Part shown: in pieces, positions 47,623 through 59,922 of the stretch
How positions within the stretch are numbered: position 1 is the stretch's first letter
Layout: each line of letters opens with the position of its first letter
Source of the DNA: Phylloscopus collybita
Lineage: Eukaryota > Chordata > Aves > Passeriformes > Phylloscopidae
Assembly: GCA_027886175.1 (NCBI GenBank)
Contig: JAJNNQ010000130.1
Span: forward strand, 12,727,501 to 12,791,500
Reading direction: 5' to 3'
DNA length: 64,000 nucleotides
Position numbers and translations under genes: made by a program
Notes under the pieces: generated by a model
The model's input: only the letters and a program-made list of their open reading frames with translations
Told to the model about the DNA's origin: nothing
Database searches by the model: none

Positions 47623-48783
47623 GAAAGAAAGGTAGACAATTCCTATAGCTAACAACCAGTCAGAGTTTGGCAGCCTGACACAAAGGATAGATAAGGAAAT
47701 TGCAGGAGATGCAGCTTAGGTGAATCCTCACACTGTTAAGCAATACATTATTTCCCCAAACTAACCTCAGTTACTGGGTTGCTGGATATTGAACAAGCCG
47801 AGTTTTTTCTTTCAACTCCAGATGCAAACCCTTAAGTTAATGACAGCAGTTTCAGTGTGTTCCAAAGAGCTGGTGATTATTGTATTATTGAGTGGAATCT
47901 TTATCCTTTACTCCTAGGAGTATAACTGCAGGGCACTTGTTTCAGAACATGTATTTTTGTAGACAAGAGTAATGTACATCAAAGGGCATATGGCTTGAGG
48001 ACAGTCAGCTGAAAGGCAACAGAAACTACTTGGGCCTTAAATCCCAAAAATACCTGACTGAGCACTGGAGCTGGTGAATAAGGCATCTGGTTACAAGTCT
48101 GTGCAATTTTTCTATTGCTTACTTAAAGTGCTTTCTTCTCCTTGGAATTACTGTTCTTTTACAATACAATAGTACACTTCATACAGAGAAGGACAAACAA
48201 TGTTTTGTGAAAATCTTTCTGCACCAAATTTATCATTTTGAAGATCTGGGTAAATTTCAGTCTTTAAATAAATCTTTGCCTAAAAAATACATGACATTCT
48301 ACAAATTTGCCTGGCCAGGTATTAAATCATCAAAACTTGTGAGCACTATCAATTATTCACAGTGACTGTGGTACAAGCAGGGATGCCTGAAGTTATGAAT
48401 TTATGGCCTAAATTCACCCAGTTAAGAAGCCTTGAAAGAGCAATAAACTCCTGTGTGCTTTGTTGGAGGACTGCAGTGGGGGCTTCAACAACTATTTGCT
48501 GGCATCTGGGCTTCCAAAAACAGACCATCCATATCAGCTTACAGTCAAATTCAGATGCATTTGGGAACAGAGTAATCTGGTAAAAATAAGCATTTTCATG
48601 CATCAGAGGAGTGATCAAATCACACCAAGTATATATAATTCAGCTGTCCAATTCTTTCTGCCATGCTTCACGGCAAATTTTATCTGTAAATCACCAAACT
48701 GGGCTAGAGCAGGAATGCTTTGGCCTTCACAAATTAGGCTGCATAGACTCAGAAGATTTTGTTATTCAACAAAAGTACTATGT
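47623..48783. other. Noncoding unique DNA
   Basis: No gene recognised. The palindrome ACTCCTAGGAGT lies near 47910. A 142-aa plus frame (48460-48888) runs into the CR1 fragment that follows and shows no domain. Confidence 0.5.
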
Positions 48784-48846
48784 GGAATCATAGAATTATT
48801 CAGCTTGGAGAAGACCACTAAGATAATCACAACCAATATCAAAAGC
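48784..48846 (-). mobile_element. CR1 LINE 3' terminus, minus strand
   Basis: GGAATCATAGAATTATTCAG, CTTGGAGAAGACCACTAAGA, TAATCACAACC is the reverse complement of the CR1 3' end, beginning at the terminal ATTCTATGATTC repeat. About 60 bp remain recognisable. Confidence 0.85.
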
Positions 48847-51127
48847 ATCATAGAGAATAAAGCAAAACAGCTGAAAAAATTCCACTAATGAATTGTAAAC
48901 CAATGTTTATGAAACTGCTGTACTAAGTACAGCATCTGGTTTACACCGTCTCACATATAACAGATTGCTAAAATTCTGACATATTGAAATTTTAATAGCT
49001 TTTTGATTAAAGGGAGAATTGGCAGAGTTCTTAATTTTTAGCTCCTTTTCAGGAGTATCTCCAGCACAACAAGACAGCAGTACAGACAACCTGTCTAACC
49101 TGGCACTTTTTTCAGATTTAAACTCATTTATCCCAAAAGGAACATTACATTGGTACATTCCCATTAAAGAGAGGAGTGCATAACCTTGCTAAAGACCTCA
49201 AGTCTTCCATGTATATGATGTACTACTTCCATGATGTGCAACTGCCTACTGAATAAATGAGAAATATCTTTGCAGGAACAACCCAGTTCTTTTTTTTCCC
49301 CTTGGTATGAAAAGTTAGATGCTCTGTTAATTATCTTTAAAAATACCTCCTGATGTTTAAATTAATTTGTGTATTTTGACTGTTAATCAATTTTATGTTA
49401 TACACTTTATTAATCCTTATCTCTAAAAGTTATTTCACAGTCAGCATTTTTTAGTATTTCCTATAACCATGGATTTGCCTTTATCCAGAATATTTGACTA
49501 ATACTTAAATTCTGCATAGAGCTCAAATATTTTTTTTTATTATATTTAAAAGTACATAATCCCTAATATGGCAGGGAATGCTGCTAAATCATACTTAGGC
49601 AAAGCAGAAGATATTCAAATAAACATTTAAATAAACGTATTTCTTTTATTAGCTTAGAGGGTCATATTTTTATTAGTTCATTGAATAAAACTATTAAAAT
49701 TGTATCTTATAAGTCCACATCTTGAATTAGGCAGTATTGACAATGTTTTCCATGGACTTTACATCACCACTTCCTTGCAAAACACTATTCATTATAAGTT
49801 TCTGTGGATCCAGTTGCGGGGATGTCCTTATTAATTTCCTAATTTATCTTCATGGCATGGATTATAACCATACAACAAAAGATAGTGGCACTAACACATT
49901 TGGAAGTGATAAAAGAATAAGATCATAAATGCCACTTTTGAAGATATTATCTGTGCAGCCAATTCTGTCTCTTGATAAAAGGAAATTGTTGTTTTTGGTT
50001 CAATACACACAGAAAAACTCTATTCTTTTATTTATGATAATCAAATTCAAGGCAAATGCTGTGCCTTACATGAGCAAGTTGCATGGTCTAGTTTCATGCA
50101 TCCAAGCCATCTTAAACCAGAATCAAATCACATTTTGTTACCATTACAGAAATATATTGTAGGAAAAAAAAATTCATATAATTCTTAACAGAAATTAAAA
50201 TGCCACGGAGAACCTAGGGGCTCAGAATCGGAAACAGCTTTTTAAATTCTTATAAACACATCCACAGACCAGATTATCATAGCCTAAACTTGCAAAACGG
50301 GTTTTGTATAGTATATTGAATATTTCCAGCTTTTAACATTATTTCAATATGCCTGCACTAGCCTAGTGATGCTTTCACCTAATTCATTTCCCTGTCTCCT
50401 TTGATGTAAGAAATCATAATGGCATTTTAATAATCATCCCAATTTTCAGGAGAGATTTACAACATTATCTTTTAGTACCAGGTAAATGGAAGGTCCATCA
50501 TGCCATTATTTTTGAGACCAAAATGGCACAATATAGTGCAGTTGCTGAAAAATACCAGCACAAAGTAGGACACTTTAAGGAGAAAGGAAAGAAAAGAAAC
50601 TATCATATTTGAAAAGAAACCTTAAGCTAAATGTGACTGTTCTATTCTTGTTATTGGTGTATTTAATAAAAGAATATCCTGGGAAGTAGAACAGCAGGTT
50701 ATGCAGACTATGTAGAGACACTGGGGAAAAGGATGAAGAAGACATTCTCTTGAAATACCATCAGTCAAAAAAAAATTGTTTACCTCAAGGATAAATGAAA
50801 ATGTTAAAAACCCCAATCCTTCTTGAACAATGGTGTTAAATATGTACGTTTCCTGTTTTCAGCTGTATTTGCTCAAAGTCAAAAGTGATGTCAAGCACTT
50901 ATATTTACAGCCAAAATGTCCTGTGTAACACGAAATGTTTTTGTATTCCGTATCTGTCCCCAAAATTGTTACTGTCTCTCTAAGACCCAGCAGCTAGAAA
51001 TTGTACTGGGGTGGTGCTGGGCCATTTTGAGGCCGAGGTCCCTCAGGTTGAAGCTCTCCTGCTCTTTCCCTTTCACTCTGTTCTCTCAGGGAAAGCTGAA
51101 GCAGCACAAGGCAGAAGCTCCCTTTTG
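48847..51127. other. AT-rich noncoding DNA
   Basis: No gene recognised. 51000-51120 is GC-richer and LTR-like in texture (GGCCATTTTGAGGCC, CCCTCAGGTTGAAGC) and directly precedes a T/G tract; its family could not be confirmed. Confidence 0.45.
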
Positions 51128-51170
51128 TTTTCTTTTGTGGTTTTTGTGGTTTTTTTTGTTTTGTTTTTCC
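51128..51170 (+). repeat. T/G-rich low-complexity tract
   Basis: TTTTGTGG repeated, then T6, (GTTTT)n. Confidence 0.85.
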
Positions 51171-54100
51171 TGAGGATGTAGCTTCAGGCAGGTCTCAAGA
51201 AGTTGTATTTTGCAATCTTAAAACTGCTTCAAGGCAAATTCTGCAAATACCTGCCTACATGGAACAGCACCACTCCCCAGGGTTGTCTGTAACAAAGAAC
51301 AAGAATTTTAAAATTCTTAGATTAGGAGAAATTGCTGTATTTGACAGCAGTTTAATCTCTGAGAGCCTTTAAATTAATTATAATTATTTTTTAGAAAGAA
51401 TCTTCATAGCATTCAAGTCAGGAAGGGCTACGTTGTACTGCTCAGACAGGATCAGGTCCACAGTTCCCCTGGGAAAACTGGGAATGGCACAGCTCCTCTC
51501 CAGGCATCCAAATAGGTGCCAGAAGTAAACAAATGATGCATCCAATTGCTGCCCAGCATGCCTGGCACTCACTATCATGGCTCATGGAGCTCATCTCTCC
51601 AATGTCCTTGGAGCAATATGCTGGCACAAGGGAGGGATGGGAGAAGTGCCTGTACCTTCCACTGCAAATTTTTCTCTCGTGCAAGAAAGAATGACTCTCC
51701 TGGTCCTTCCAGACCCTTTATACCACAGAAAGACTTCAGCTTGTACTCATTGCTCACCACAAGGTCAGCTGCTGCTGGTGTCTGGGGCTCAGCAGCAACC
51801 AGCAAACATTGACTTTGCAATGACTTCTGCTTTATCATTGTAGTCAAGCCCATAGTGCGTGCTCAATAAGCTGAACATTCCCTTCTGTTTTCACTAGACA
51901 TGTCCCTAATCTCACTGTTTGTGGAGAAAATGCTTTTAACATCCAGCCACAGAAAGTCTGTTAGAGAGTCTCACCTCCATAAGCATCTCCCCAAGAACAA
52001 CAGGGCGTGTGGTGAGACACACTAAAACTTCTCAACAGGAGAACTCCTGTGAGGAGATTCCCTGCCGCACAGGAATGAAAATAAACCTTAAAGAAACTTC
52101 TGGTGTGAAACTACCAGGAGCTCATTTCAATTAAGAAGCTGAACCCTGGAGATAATAAAAAACAGTTTGAAACCCTTTTGCAGGTTGCCATCAAAGGGGA
52201 AAAATACAGAATGAGTCATGAGAGCAACTCTTGACGGTATTTTGTTGGACACCATTAGAAGAAGTAGGCAATGAGGCCTGCAGGACCAAAAAAAATCAAA
52301 ATAATTAATTTCTGTAAGCAAAATATTTCATATCAGCTTCAGTTTTTACATTTACAAGCAATGGAATTGTATATAATGTTTTAAAAATTCGTAAAGGTAT
52401 TTTGTTTTGTTTTTAATTGTAAATTCTACCAGTCTTTCTGAAAAGTCCAAGTGGAGCAGTCTAATTTTTTAATCAAGTTTCTCTTCAGATTGCTGCATCT
52501 CCACAAAATATTTCACTTTGAATGAATCAGCACTTTCTAACTGAGAGGCACTCCCTCAGAAAGACTCTATCCAGCTCTACTCAACACAAGAAAATCTTTT
52601 AACTCTTTGGTGGGGACTGCCATCAAATCAAACCAGGGTGGTGTGCTCCACAAGCAGCCAGCAGTGCTGCAGCTGGGCCCTTCCACCCAGGGAAGGGTGT
52701 CTGCCTTCCACCCTTCATGTGCTGTTTCAGTGGCCTCTCCCTTTGCTGCCCAAAAATAAGGCACTGGAAGAGTCTCAAGATGAACAGCACCAACCTGAGG
52801 CAGTCAGAGGAGGGGCTGGCAGGGAGAGGAATCTCTGTGTTTGGAGAGATTGGACACCACTGAAAAGCCCTCCCTGGAATGGGACTTGTCCTGCTGAGAT
52901 GTTGGCTGTCCTGACAACTGAGCTGTCAAGTGTGGAGGAACTTTCCACACGGACCACTGTTAAAAAGCAAACATAAATCAGAAACAACAGCAAACTGTTG
53001 TAATATCTGTGAGAACTCTCTGAAAAAAGTCTCAGAAGGACTACAGAGAGACCCAGAACAGATACAAAATGGCAGGCTGTGATGTCCCAGAAGAGAATAG
53101 AATCCTGAAGGTTCTACACAGAGATAAATAGAAGAAAGAAGTCTATTCAATTCCTAAGTAATTAAATCTTAAGACTACATTTAAATCTGTTATAAAGGAG
53201 CATAAATGCATTGATTCAGCCTGATGCTGGCTTTCCATATCTGCTTTTCCAAGAATGTGTTAGCCACACAATTCCTATGAAAAAAGGAGCTGAGCACTGG
53301 CAAAGTCCTGCTGAGTGAAAGTATTACATCATTACCATACCAGAATGCCCTTAGATCTCAGCAACAACATGTTCAACTGCAGCTCTTATTTTAAATTCTT
53401 ACTTTACACCCTGCACAGAGCATCTTAATCCTGGTTTCAAAAATTTGGGTTATATTTTTTCTTTCTCTGCCTGCACTACACATTGCAGTGGTATGAAAAA
53501 TAAAAAGCCTGTAGGTGAAAGGTAGAATTCAGTGTTGTTAAGCTCTGGAATGTTGTCTCCTTCAACCATTGCTTTAGAAAAAAAAAATTCAAAGTATCTT
53601 AAATCTAGAAGCCTAAAGTCTGTTTTATATCCAAGTACAATTAAGCTAAAAATCACTTAAAACACTGATTAGGAACCTGTGCTAACCCCATTTTACAACA
53701 TATTATCTCCATAATCACATAACAAGTCAGCAGTCCAGTTTCAATGTCTTTGTGTTATTTATTTGTTGACTCACTGTTTTTCATGTTTCTCACAGACTCA
53801 AGCACTTTAGTCCCCTTAACTCAAAGTCTTAGAGCAGGGAAGCTTTCATCTTTCTCATATAATCGTTCAGGAAGTAAAGGGAAATTTCTCCTGATCTTTT
53901 TAATCTTATTTCTCTCCTTTGCATTATAATACAAACTTTCTATATTTATCCTTTACCTGGGGAAGCAGGAAAGAGCTAACAATTCCCTCCCAAAGCCTAA
54001 CCTGTGCCCTGAGATAAGAAACCTCCAGCAGAATCTGAGTCCCAGTTCACTGACGGATCTCTGCCTGCCTAATTAAACTGTGGGCAGCAAACTCTAGGCT

Positions 54101-54694
54101 ATAACTCTGCTCCTCACAGAGCAGCAATTCATCATTTTGCCTTGCAGCTCATGCTATCAGGACAAGCTTTTGTCATATGGTACATGCCAGTTTTTGTTTT
54201 GATAGTTGGCTTTTAATTGAACCATAATGCCATTGCTGACAGAGTTTGGGAGGACTGAAGTTATAAATCATAAATCCATAACTATAGTCCTTATGCTCTT
54301 AAAAGTGTCTGAATGTCAAAGGAGCCTGATGCTATTTGGTTTTCCAATAAAAATAAGCTGCCATAAAATGGCATGGCATGAAGACACAATAACTATTTAT
54401 GTAGATTTATAAAAGTAAAATAAATATAACAGGTGGTGAAATAAGCCACCTGATGAGAAAGTTATGATGAACTCTATTGCAGTAGTCATAACTTCTTTAA
54501 AGTATTTGAGTTTATATCCTTGCACATCTCATGAATTTAGAAATGCTTCAGTGATTTCCAACAACTGACTATAATGACAGGCAATTTGCAGTTAGTAAGA
54601 GCTTTTTATGGCTACTGCAATTAGTAAATGAGATCAAGCAGAAGTCTTGAATAATAGCTCAACTCCTAGACATGAAAAACTATATAATTAGGGA
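51171..54694. other. Noncoding DNA of mixed composition
   Basis: About 3.5 kb with no recognised gene. 51430-51850 and 52560-52960 are GC-richer and have frames of 80-112 aa open on both strands, none with a domain. No CR1 or LTR landmarks were recognised. Confidence 0.45.
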
Positions 54695-54724
54695 ATATAT
54701 ATATATATTTATATATATATATAA
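54695..54724. repeat. (AT)n microsatellite
   Basis: About 30 bp of alternating AT with one TTT interruption. Confidence 0.93.
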
Positions 54725-55447
54725 AACATTGGTAGACAAGGGAGGTATGGCAAAACCAGTCATACTAAACATCAAAAGGCATTAAAATCTTTCATTTAAC
54801 AATGAAGAAACTTTCCTAGCCCTCATATTACAGTGAAGCAGTACAGCATTACACTCAAGGCCCCATCCTACCACAAGCGTGGATATCCAGGGCAAAATCC
54901 CTACAAATTGATGAGCAAGAGGAGAAACCTTCCTCTTCTCTATTGCACAAAAGATCTCCATTTTTTTTCTTAATTCATCTGTTTTCACTGATAATAAGCA
55001 ATTTCCCATATGACCATATTATTTTTTTATAATAAAACACAAGTATGTTAACTGCGAGAGTGCAGTCATTTCCTAATTTTTGCATGTTCATACCCTTATT
55101 TTCAGTTCTATGCCGTCTTTCACTTGAGTAATTTCTATAGATACTGTACAGTTACTATAGTTTTAAAGAAACACTTAACACATCAATTATGAAGCCACAG
55201 TACCCTTCTGCATCTTAGGTTAGATCTCTCCAGCCTATCCCTCTCCATACTGCAAACCCTTTTTTTTTTTAATACAGCCACAGAAGTGAAACTCCAGTTT
55301 TTCCAGCTAAACAGTATGGAAATAATTTGCTATCAGCAACTATTGTAGAAAACCTTAGTTTCATTACGTTACTTATAAAATTAATTGAATGGCACACATA
55401 AAAGTGACAAGGCTTTCGCTTTAAAGATAATTTCTTCTTAGAAAAAA
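54725..55447. other. AT-rich noncoding DNA
   Basis: No gene recognised. T10 occurs at about 55261-55270. Confidence 0.5.
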
Positions 55448-55519
55448 TCAGTGAAAATTTGGCTAAAAATCTGAAATTAGTGAAAAAATTCAGTGAAAAA
55501 TTGGTTATAAATCTGAAAT
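55448..55519. repeat. Short imperfect tandem duplication (42-bp period)
   Basis: TCAGTGAAAA.TTGG.TA.AAATCTGAAAT occurs at 55448-55477 and again from 55490, with 27 of 30 positions equal and a 12-bp linker. It makes a minus-strand frame look repetitive (FRF..FSL.F), which is incidental. Confidence 0.8.
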
Positions 55520-55789
55520 CTACAGCCAGAGTAGCTCTCATCTAAGTACTCCTATTTTGCATGCCTTCTTATTTAAAGAAAGCAGCATCTAAAATCATTC
55601 TGCACGTCAGTTTTGCAGGTTTCAGGTCACAAAGCCATCCTGCACACAGCTTATTTTGCAATATGATAGCCGATGGGGTATTGCTACACTTTCAATCTTC
55701 CTGAAGCCGCAGTTTTGAAATTAGAGATATTTATCACTCCATTTAACCAGCTCCAAAGAGATGGAAAACTGTTTCGTCAGTACTTCCAG
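55520..55789. other. Noncoding unique DNA
   Basis: No feature recognised. Confidence 0.45.
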
Positions 55790-56070
55790 GATTCAATCAC
55801 ACCGCCACGACGCGCTCCTCCCAAGCATTAGCAGACAGCTCACCCCGGCTCTGTCAGCCAACGTAGCCCGGCATGATTGACAGAACAACAAATCTCCTCC
55901 TGAGGAGTTGGAGCCACATCAGATTAGTCCCACGGCGATGTTAGTGACATATAACCTGCAAAGATGCAATGTCTCTCTGATTTCATACCTCCCGTGCTGT
56001 TATTCAGCCACCGCCGCGCAGACGCAGGTAGAATGTCTTTCTGATTTTGAGCCACTCCTGCTACCACTCG
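55790..56070. promoter_or_regulatory. CpG-containing candidate enhancer with a PBX-MEIS decamer
   Basis: This is the most CpG-rich unique stretch of the window (CACGACGCGCTCC near 55806, CACGGCGATG near 55931, CCACCGCCGCGCAGACGC near 56008) in an AT-rich setting. It contains TGATTGACAG at 55874-55883, an exact match to the composite PBX-MEIS site. A short motif pair (ATGTCTCTCTGATTT near 55968 and ATGTCTTTCTGATTT near 56033) is repeated at about 65-bp spacing. There is no TATA box or first-exon evidence. An enhancer or conserved noncoding element is the best guess; a noncoding exon is the alternative. Confidence 0.35.
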
Positions 56071-57644
56071 TGCAAGGTTTGATAATTTGTTTTAAGCTAG
56101 GGCAAAGAACTCACAGGGCAGCTGAAGCTGAAGATATTAAGATGTATCTAGCAAAAACTAATTTACACGAAGATTGTGCTATTTACTATACACCAACTTT
56201 ATTACGCACAGAATTCTTTTTGGCTCCCATCTACAAGATCAGACCGCAAAGGCAGGATTCTCTCTCTATATATTCCAGACAGACTATTATAACCAGATTC
56301 TATGAGAATCTTATTCTAACCCAGCCTTGCAGAGCTTTTTAGAGTTCTCAGTTGAGCTGATAATTTGATTTACAGTTCTGGTGTCTTTGCTCCCAAACAA
56401 ATTCATAAACCAACAGAAGAAAGCATAAACACCATACTGTGATCCATTTGCCCCACCAGCCGTTCTGAGACAAGCAGTTAAAGCAGTGTCTGTCTCAATG
56501 GCATTGTGGCTTACTGGGGAATGAGTCTTCCTGTCTCTGCTGCATGGCCAGGCTTGGGTTTGGACATAAAAATACCCACCTAAGACGTAAAAATAACATT
56601 TTTTTTTAGCTCAGTTTCAGAATAGAAGGAAGGAGTCTTCCTGAGGTTTCCCATTACTCAACATGAATAGACTCAGTTTCAAGTACACAGGTAGCCACCA
56701 TTAAACAGAAGAAAATGGTAGAATACGCTATGACTAAAAAATGCAAATTTAAAATATTGTTTATTGTGATTGTTATGATATCCAAAAGTATGTATCTTAG
56801 ACAGACACTTGCCTGTCATTCTTAGCCCACTGCTTTCATTATTTGAGAAAATGTTTTTACAATACAGATGAACAAAAGTTCTAATTTATCCTTTTTGAAT
56901 ACAGTGCTCAGTTTTATGAATCCCAAGTACTGCTGTGCAGTTTCATAAGAAATGAGAGCACTTCAGTTCCTCAGTGATGCCATGCACCATGCTAGAGGTC
57001 TGGAATATATCCTTCACAAAATTTCCTACACATCAACCTCTGTGACCTCAGTGATTTTGGGGGATCTTTTTGGCAAACTCAAATTGATTTTATTGGGCAA
57101 TAATAACGATTTTTGCTGGAGTCTTTCTCCCCCAGCAGTTTGTTCCCATACCTCAATCATGCACTCTGGAACACAGCACTAGAAAACGACATTACCTTCA
57201 CACTTCGATGACTGAATTTGAGCTCTGGATTCTCATACATACTCCCTTCCTCTGTGAAGTGCAGCATCCTCTAATATGTCACTGCTCCTACTGTCTGGAG
57301 AACCAGCACATCGCGTGGGAAAAACAAGCTTATCTTGCAGGCTTCTCCAGACTGTGGACCCTCACTTCTGTGTACCTGTCATTTCTCATGGAAATTTAAG
57401 GAATTGCACATCTTTGAGATTTCTAACTTGCTGTTGACTTTGGCTGAAGATGACAGAGCAGTGAAAAAATATAAAAGAGGTTCTCACTGGTTGGCACAAT
57501 AGCTGACAGAGAAGCTGCTTTTATTTTTGAAATATGAGTCTGGTATCAAATTCTGTGAAAAAGGTATATGAAACTTACTGAAATATTAACATCATTCTCT
57601 TACTTCTTTATAATAATAATGAATTTTAAATTTGACTCACAGTT
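56071..57644. other. AT-rich noncoding DNA
   Basis: A 144-aa plus frame (55908-56342) starts in the CpG-containing block and continues here; it has no recognisable domain, signal peptide or repeat, so I do not call it. Nothing else seen. Confidence 0.45.
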
Positions 57645-57677
57645 TTGTTTGTTTGTTTTTGGGGTTTTTTTTTCCCT
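57645..57677 (+). repeat. T/G-rich low-complexity tract
   Basis: (GTTT)n, GGGG, T9. Confidence 0.85.
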
Positions 57678-59879
57678 CTTGAGGTAAAAGGATCCAGAAG
57701 AGTTGGTTATTTTTTTCTCAATTGGCCATTGACCTGCTAAACTGCAGTGAGACATCTAAACTTTCCTTTACATCACCTGTTGAGTATTGGATTTTAAAAG
57801 AACTTTACTTACAGCATTGATTTCTTTTTCATTGAGGTATTCTCAATCCTCCAAGTAGTGTGTTAAATCTTCATGCCAGTTGTTGGACTCTTAATGCCTC
57901 TAAGCTCTCATGACAATCATATATATACTTTGAGGTTTTACCAAATCCCCCCAAGTTTAAAGCAGAATATATTGGTGCCAATTCAAATTATTTATCTTCT
58001 CCTCTAACTCAACTACAAGTCACTACGTGTCAATATAAACAATTACTGTTATTTGTTCACAAATATGGGTGCCTCCAAAGTTAATTTGTATTTGTACACA
58101 AATACGATTTCTATTTGTGTGTGGACTTTTTGATAATGCTCTTGATACTCTGCTTTTAAATTATGTATTAGCTGTTTAGACAAGTAGTCTCAGCTTTTCT
58201 TTATTGCCAGAGAGGTGAGATCAGGGATAAAAAGAATGAATTTGCCAATAACTACTATTTATATGGGCTTAAATGAAAGTGAATTTTATCATTTATGCTT
58301 CCATATGGCATTGTGGATCTGCATAATAATGCATGCTAGCCATGATAAAAAGGACACTCTGTCATCCTAAAGAAATGAAGCCAATTGCTGAGACAGATGT
58401 AAACAACTTCAGCAGCATTGAAGACAACTTCTGCTGCATTAGTCTTTTATACACATCAATTTAACAGGCAAATTCCCAAATTAAGTTAAAGTAAGGCTGA
58501 AAAACATGTTAGGGGTTTTAATTCATAATACTTTAAATATTACTTCAAAATCATTTTAACTGTCAATGAAACAAAAATGTATACTCACAGCATAAGAGAA
58601 TGATTGGGTTTTTTTCTCTTTTTTTTTTTTTTTTTGATACTGCATTATTTATGGAAGCAGCCTAGTCCAAATGTTTTGAATCAGATCTCTTAGTGTTTGT
58701 GCAACTTCTAGTTAATCTCATTGTTTTCTCCCCTATATCAGTGAAGATAGCCTGGACTTGCACAGCTGACCCAAGTAGGGGCCACTGCTTCCCAAATTTC
58801 TAATTATTAATTTACAATATTGCACTCTGTACTTACTAAAAAATGCCTACCTCTAAAAAAAAAAAAAAAAATACTGGGCAACCTCAGCTAGTACCAGCTC
58901 CCTGTGCTGGAACTACCTTCCTTGGCTGGCATCAAATCCCTCTGCACACATTTACAGCTGGCCTTTCAACACTGCCATGGGCTTCGTATCTTCTCTTGTG
59001 CATTTATTCAGATTTTATTCAGCTCTTTTTTTTTTTTTTTAAATACAGCTAAAAACACAGCAGGGCATTTTCAACATGCCACAATAGACATCATATGGTG
59101 GTAATTATTCTCCTGGTGTAGCAAGTTGTTAGGGGGGTTTTTTGTGGGGTTTTTTAACCATTATCGCTGTCCTATGCCTAAAAGCTTGTCAGTGCGTGCA
59201 GGTAGAGACCTGCCTTGTATTTGAGTCACACATTATTTACACAAGTTATTATTGGTAATTATACATGTAGTCTTCCCATTCCTTCTGTTCATCTTCCCAT
59301 TCATCCAGCACTCTGTGACTACATTAATTGCCCTTGTCAGTCCCTTTGGCTGTGTCAGCCCCTCCGTAAACCCTTGCTGTGACTTTGAATACATTTTTCC
59401 TTATCCCATCTTATTGTCACAACAATAATAACCCTTTTAGTGGCAAGGTTTAGGAGAATGAAAATGCACTAAGGAAGAGAGTAAGACTAATAATTTAAGA
59501 AATAATGCTATGCTGATCCTCAAGAGCTGCTTTGTCTCTTAGTAACTTAGCAAGAATTAAGACAACAGAGCAAATCACTGGGAGCATAATAATATCAATG
59601 ATAATGAAAGGTTTGTATAATCCCTCAGAAAAAAAAAAAAAATGTTACCAAGACAAGGCAATATATTTTTTCTCAAGGGTTTTTTTTTCTTTTGCACATT
59701 ATGCTTGCAAACTACTTAGAGGGAAACAAACCCTAAATTTTAATTCAAAACCAGAATTTTCAAGCACTTAAGAAAGAGAAGTAACAGAAGAAGGCAATCC
59801 ATGTCAAGAAAAGGTCTGCTCAGTATTTGTGTTTAAATAAAAATTTTTAAAAGGAGAGAACATTCTATAGGGAAAAAAA
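57678..59879. other. AT-rich noncoding DNA with several A/T runs
   Basis: No gene recognised. T-runs lie at about 58619-58635 and 59026-59040, A-runs at about 58856-58870 and 59628-59641, and a short G/T patch at 59131-59155. None has a convincing adjacent AATAAA. Confidence 0.5.
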
Positions 59880-59922
59880 GAACAAAACCAAAACCAAAAA
59901 AAAAAGAAAAAAACCCCCCAAA
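59880..59922 (-). repeat. A/C-rich low-complexity tract
   Basis: (CAAAAC)n, A9, A6 and C6. Confidence 0.85.

Noticed and set aside
48460..48888. 142-aa plus-strand frame
   Set aside because: It runs into a minus-strand CR1 fragment and shows no domain; the minus strand is also open over part of it.
55908..56342. 144-aa plus-strand frame
   Set aside because: No domain, signal peptide, repeat or homology I recognise, and no splice context. It starts in a CpG-containing segment better explained as noncoding regulatory DNA.
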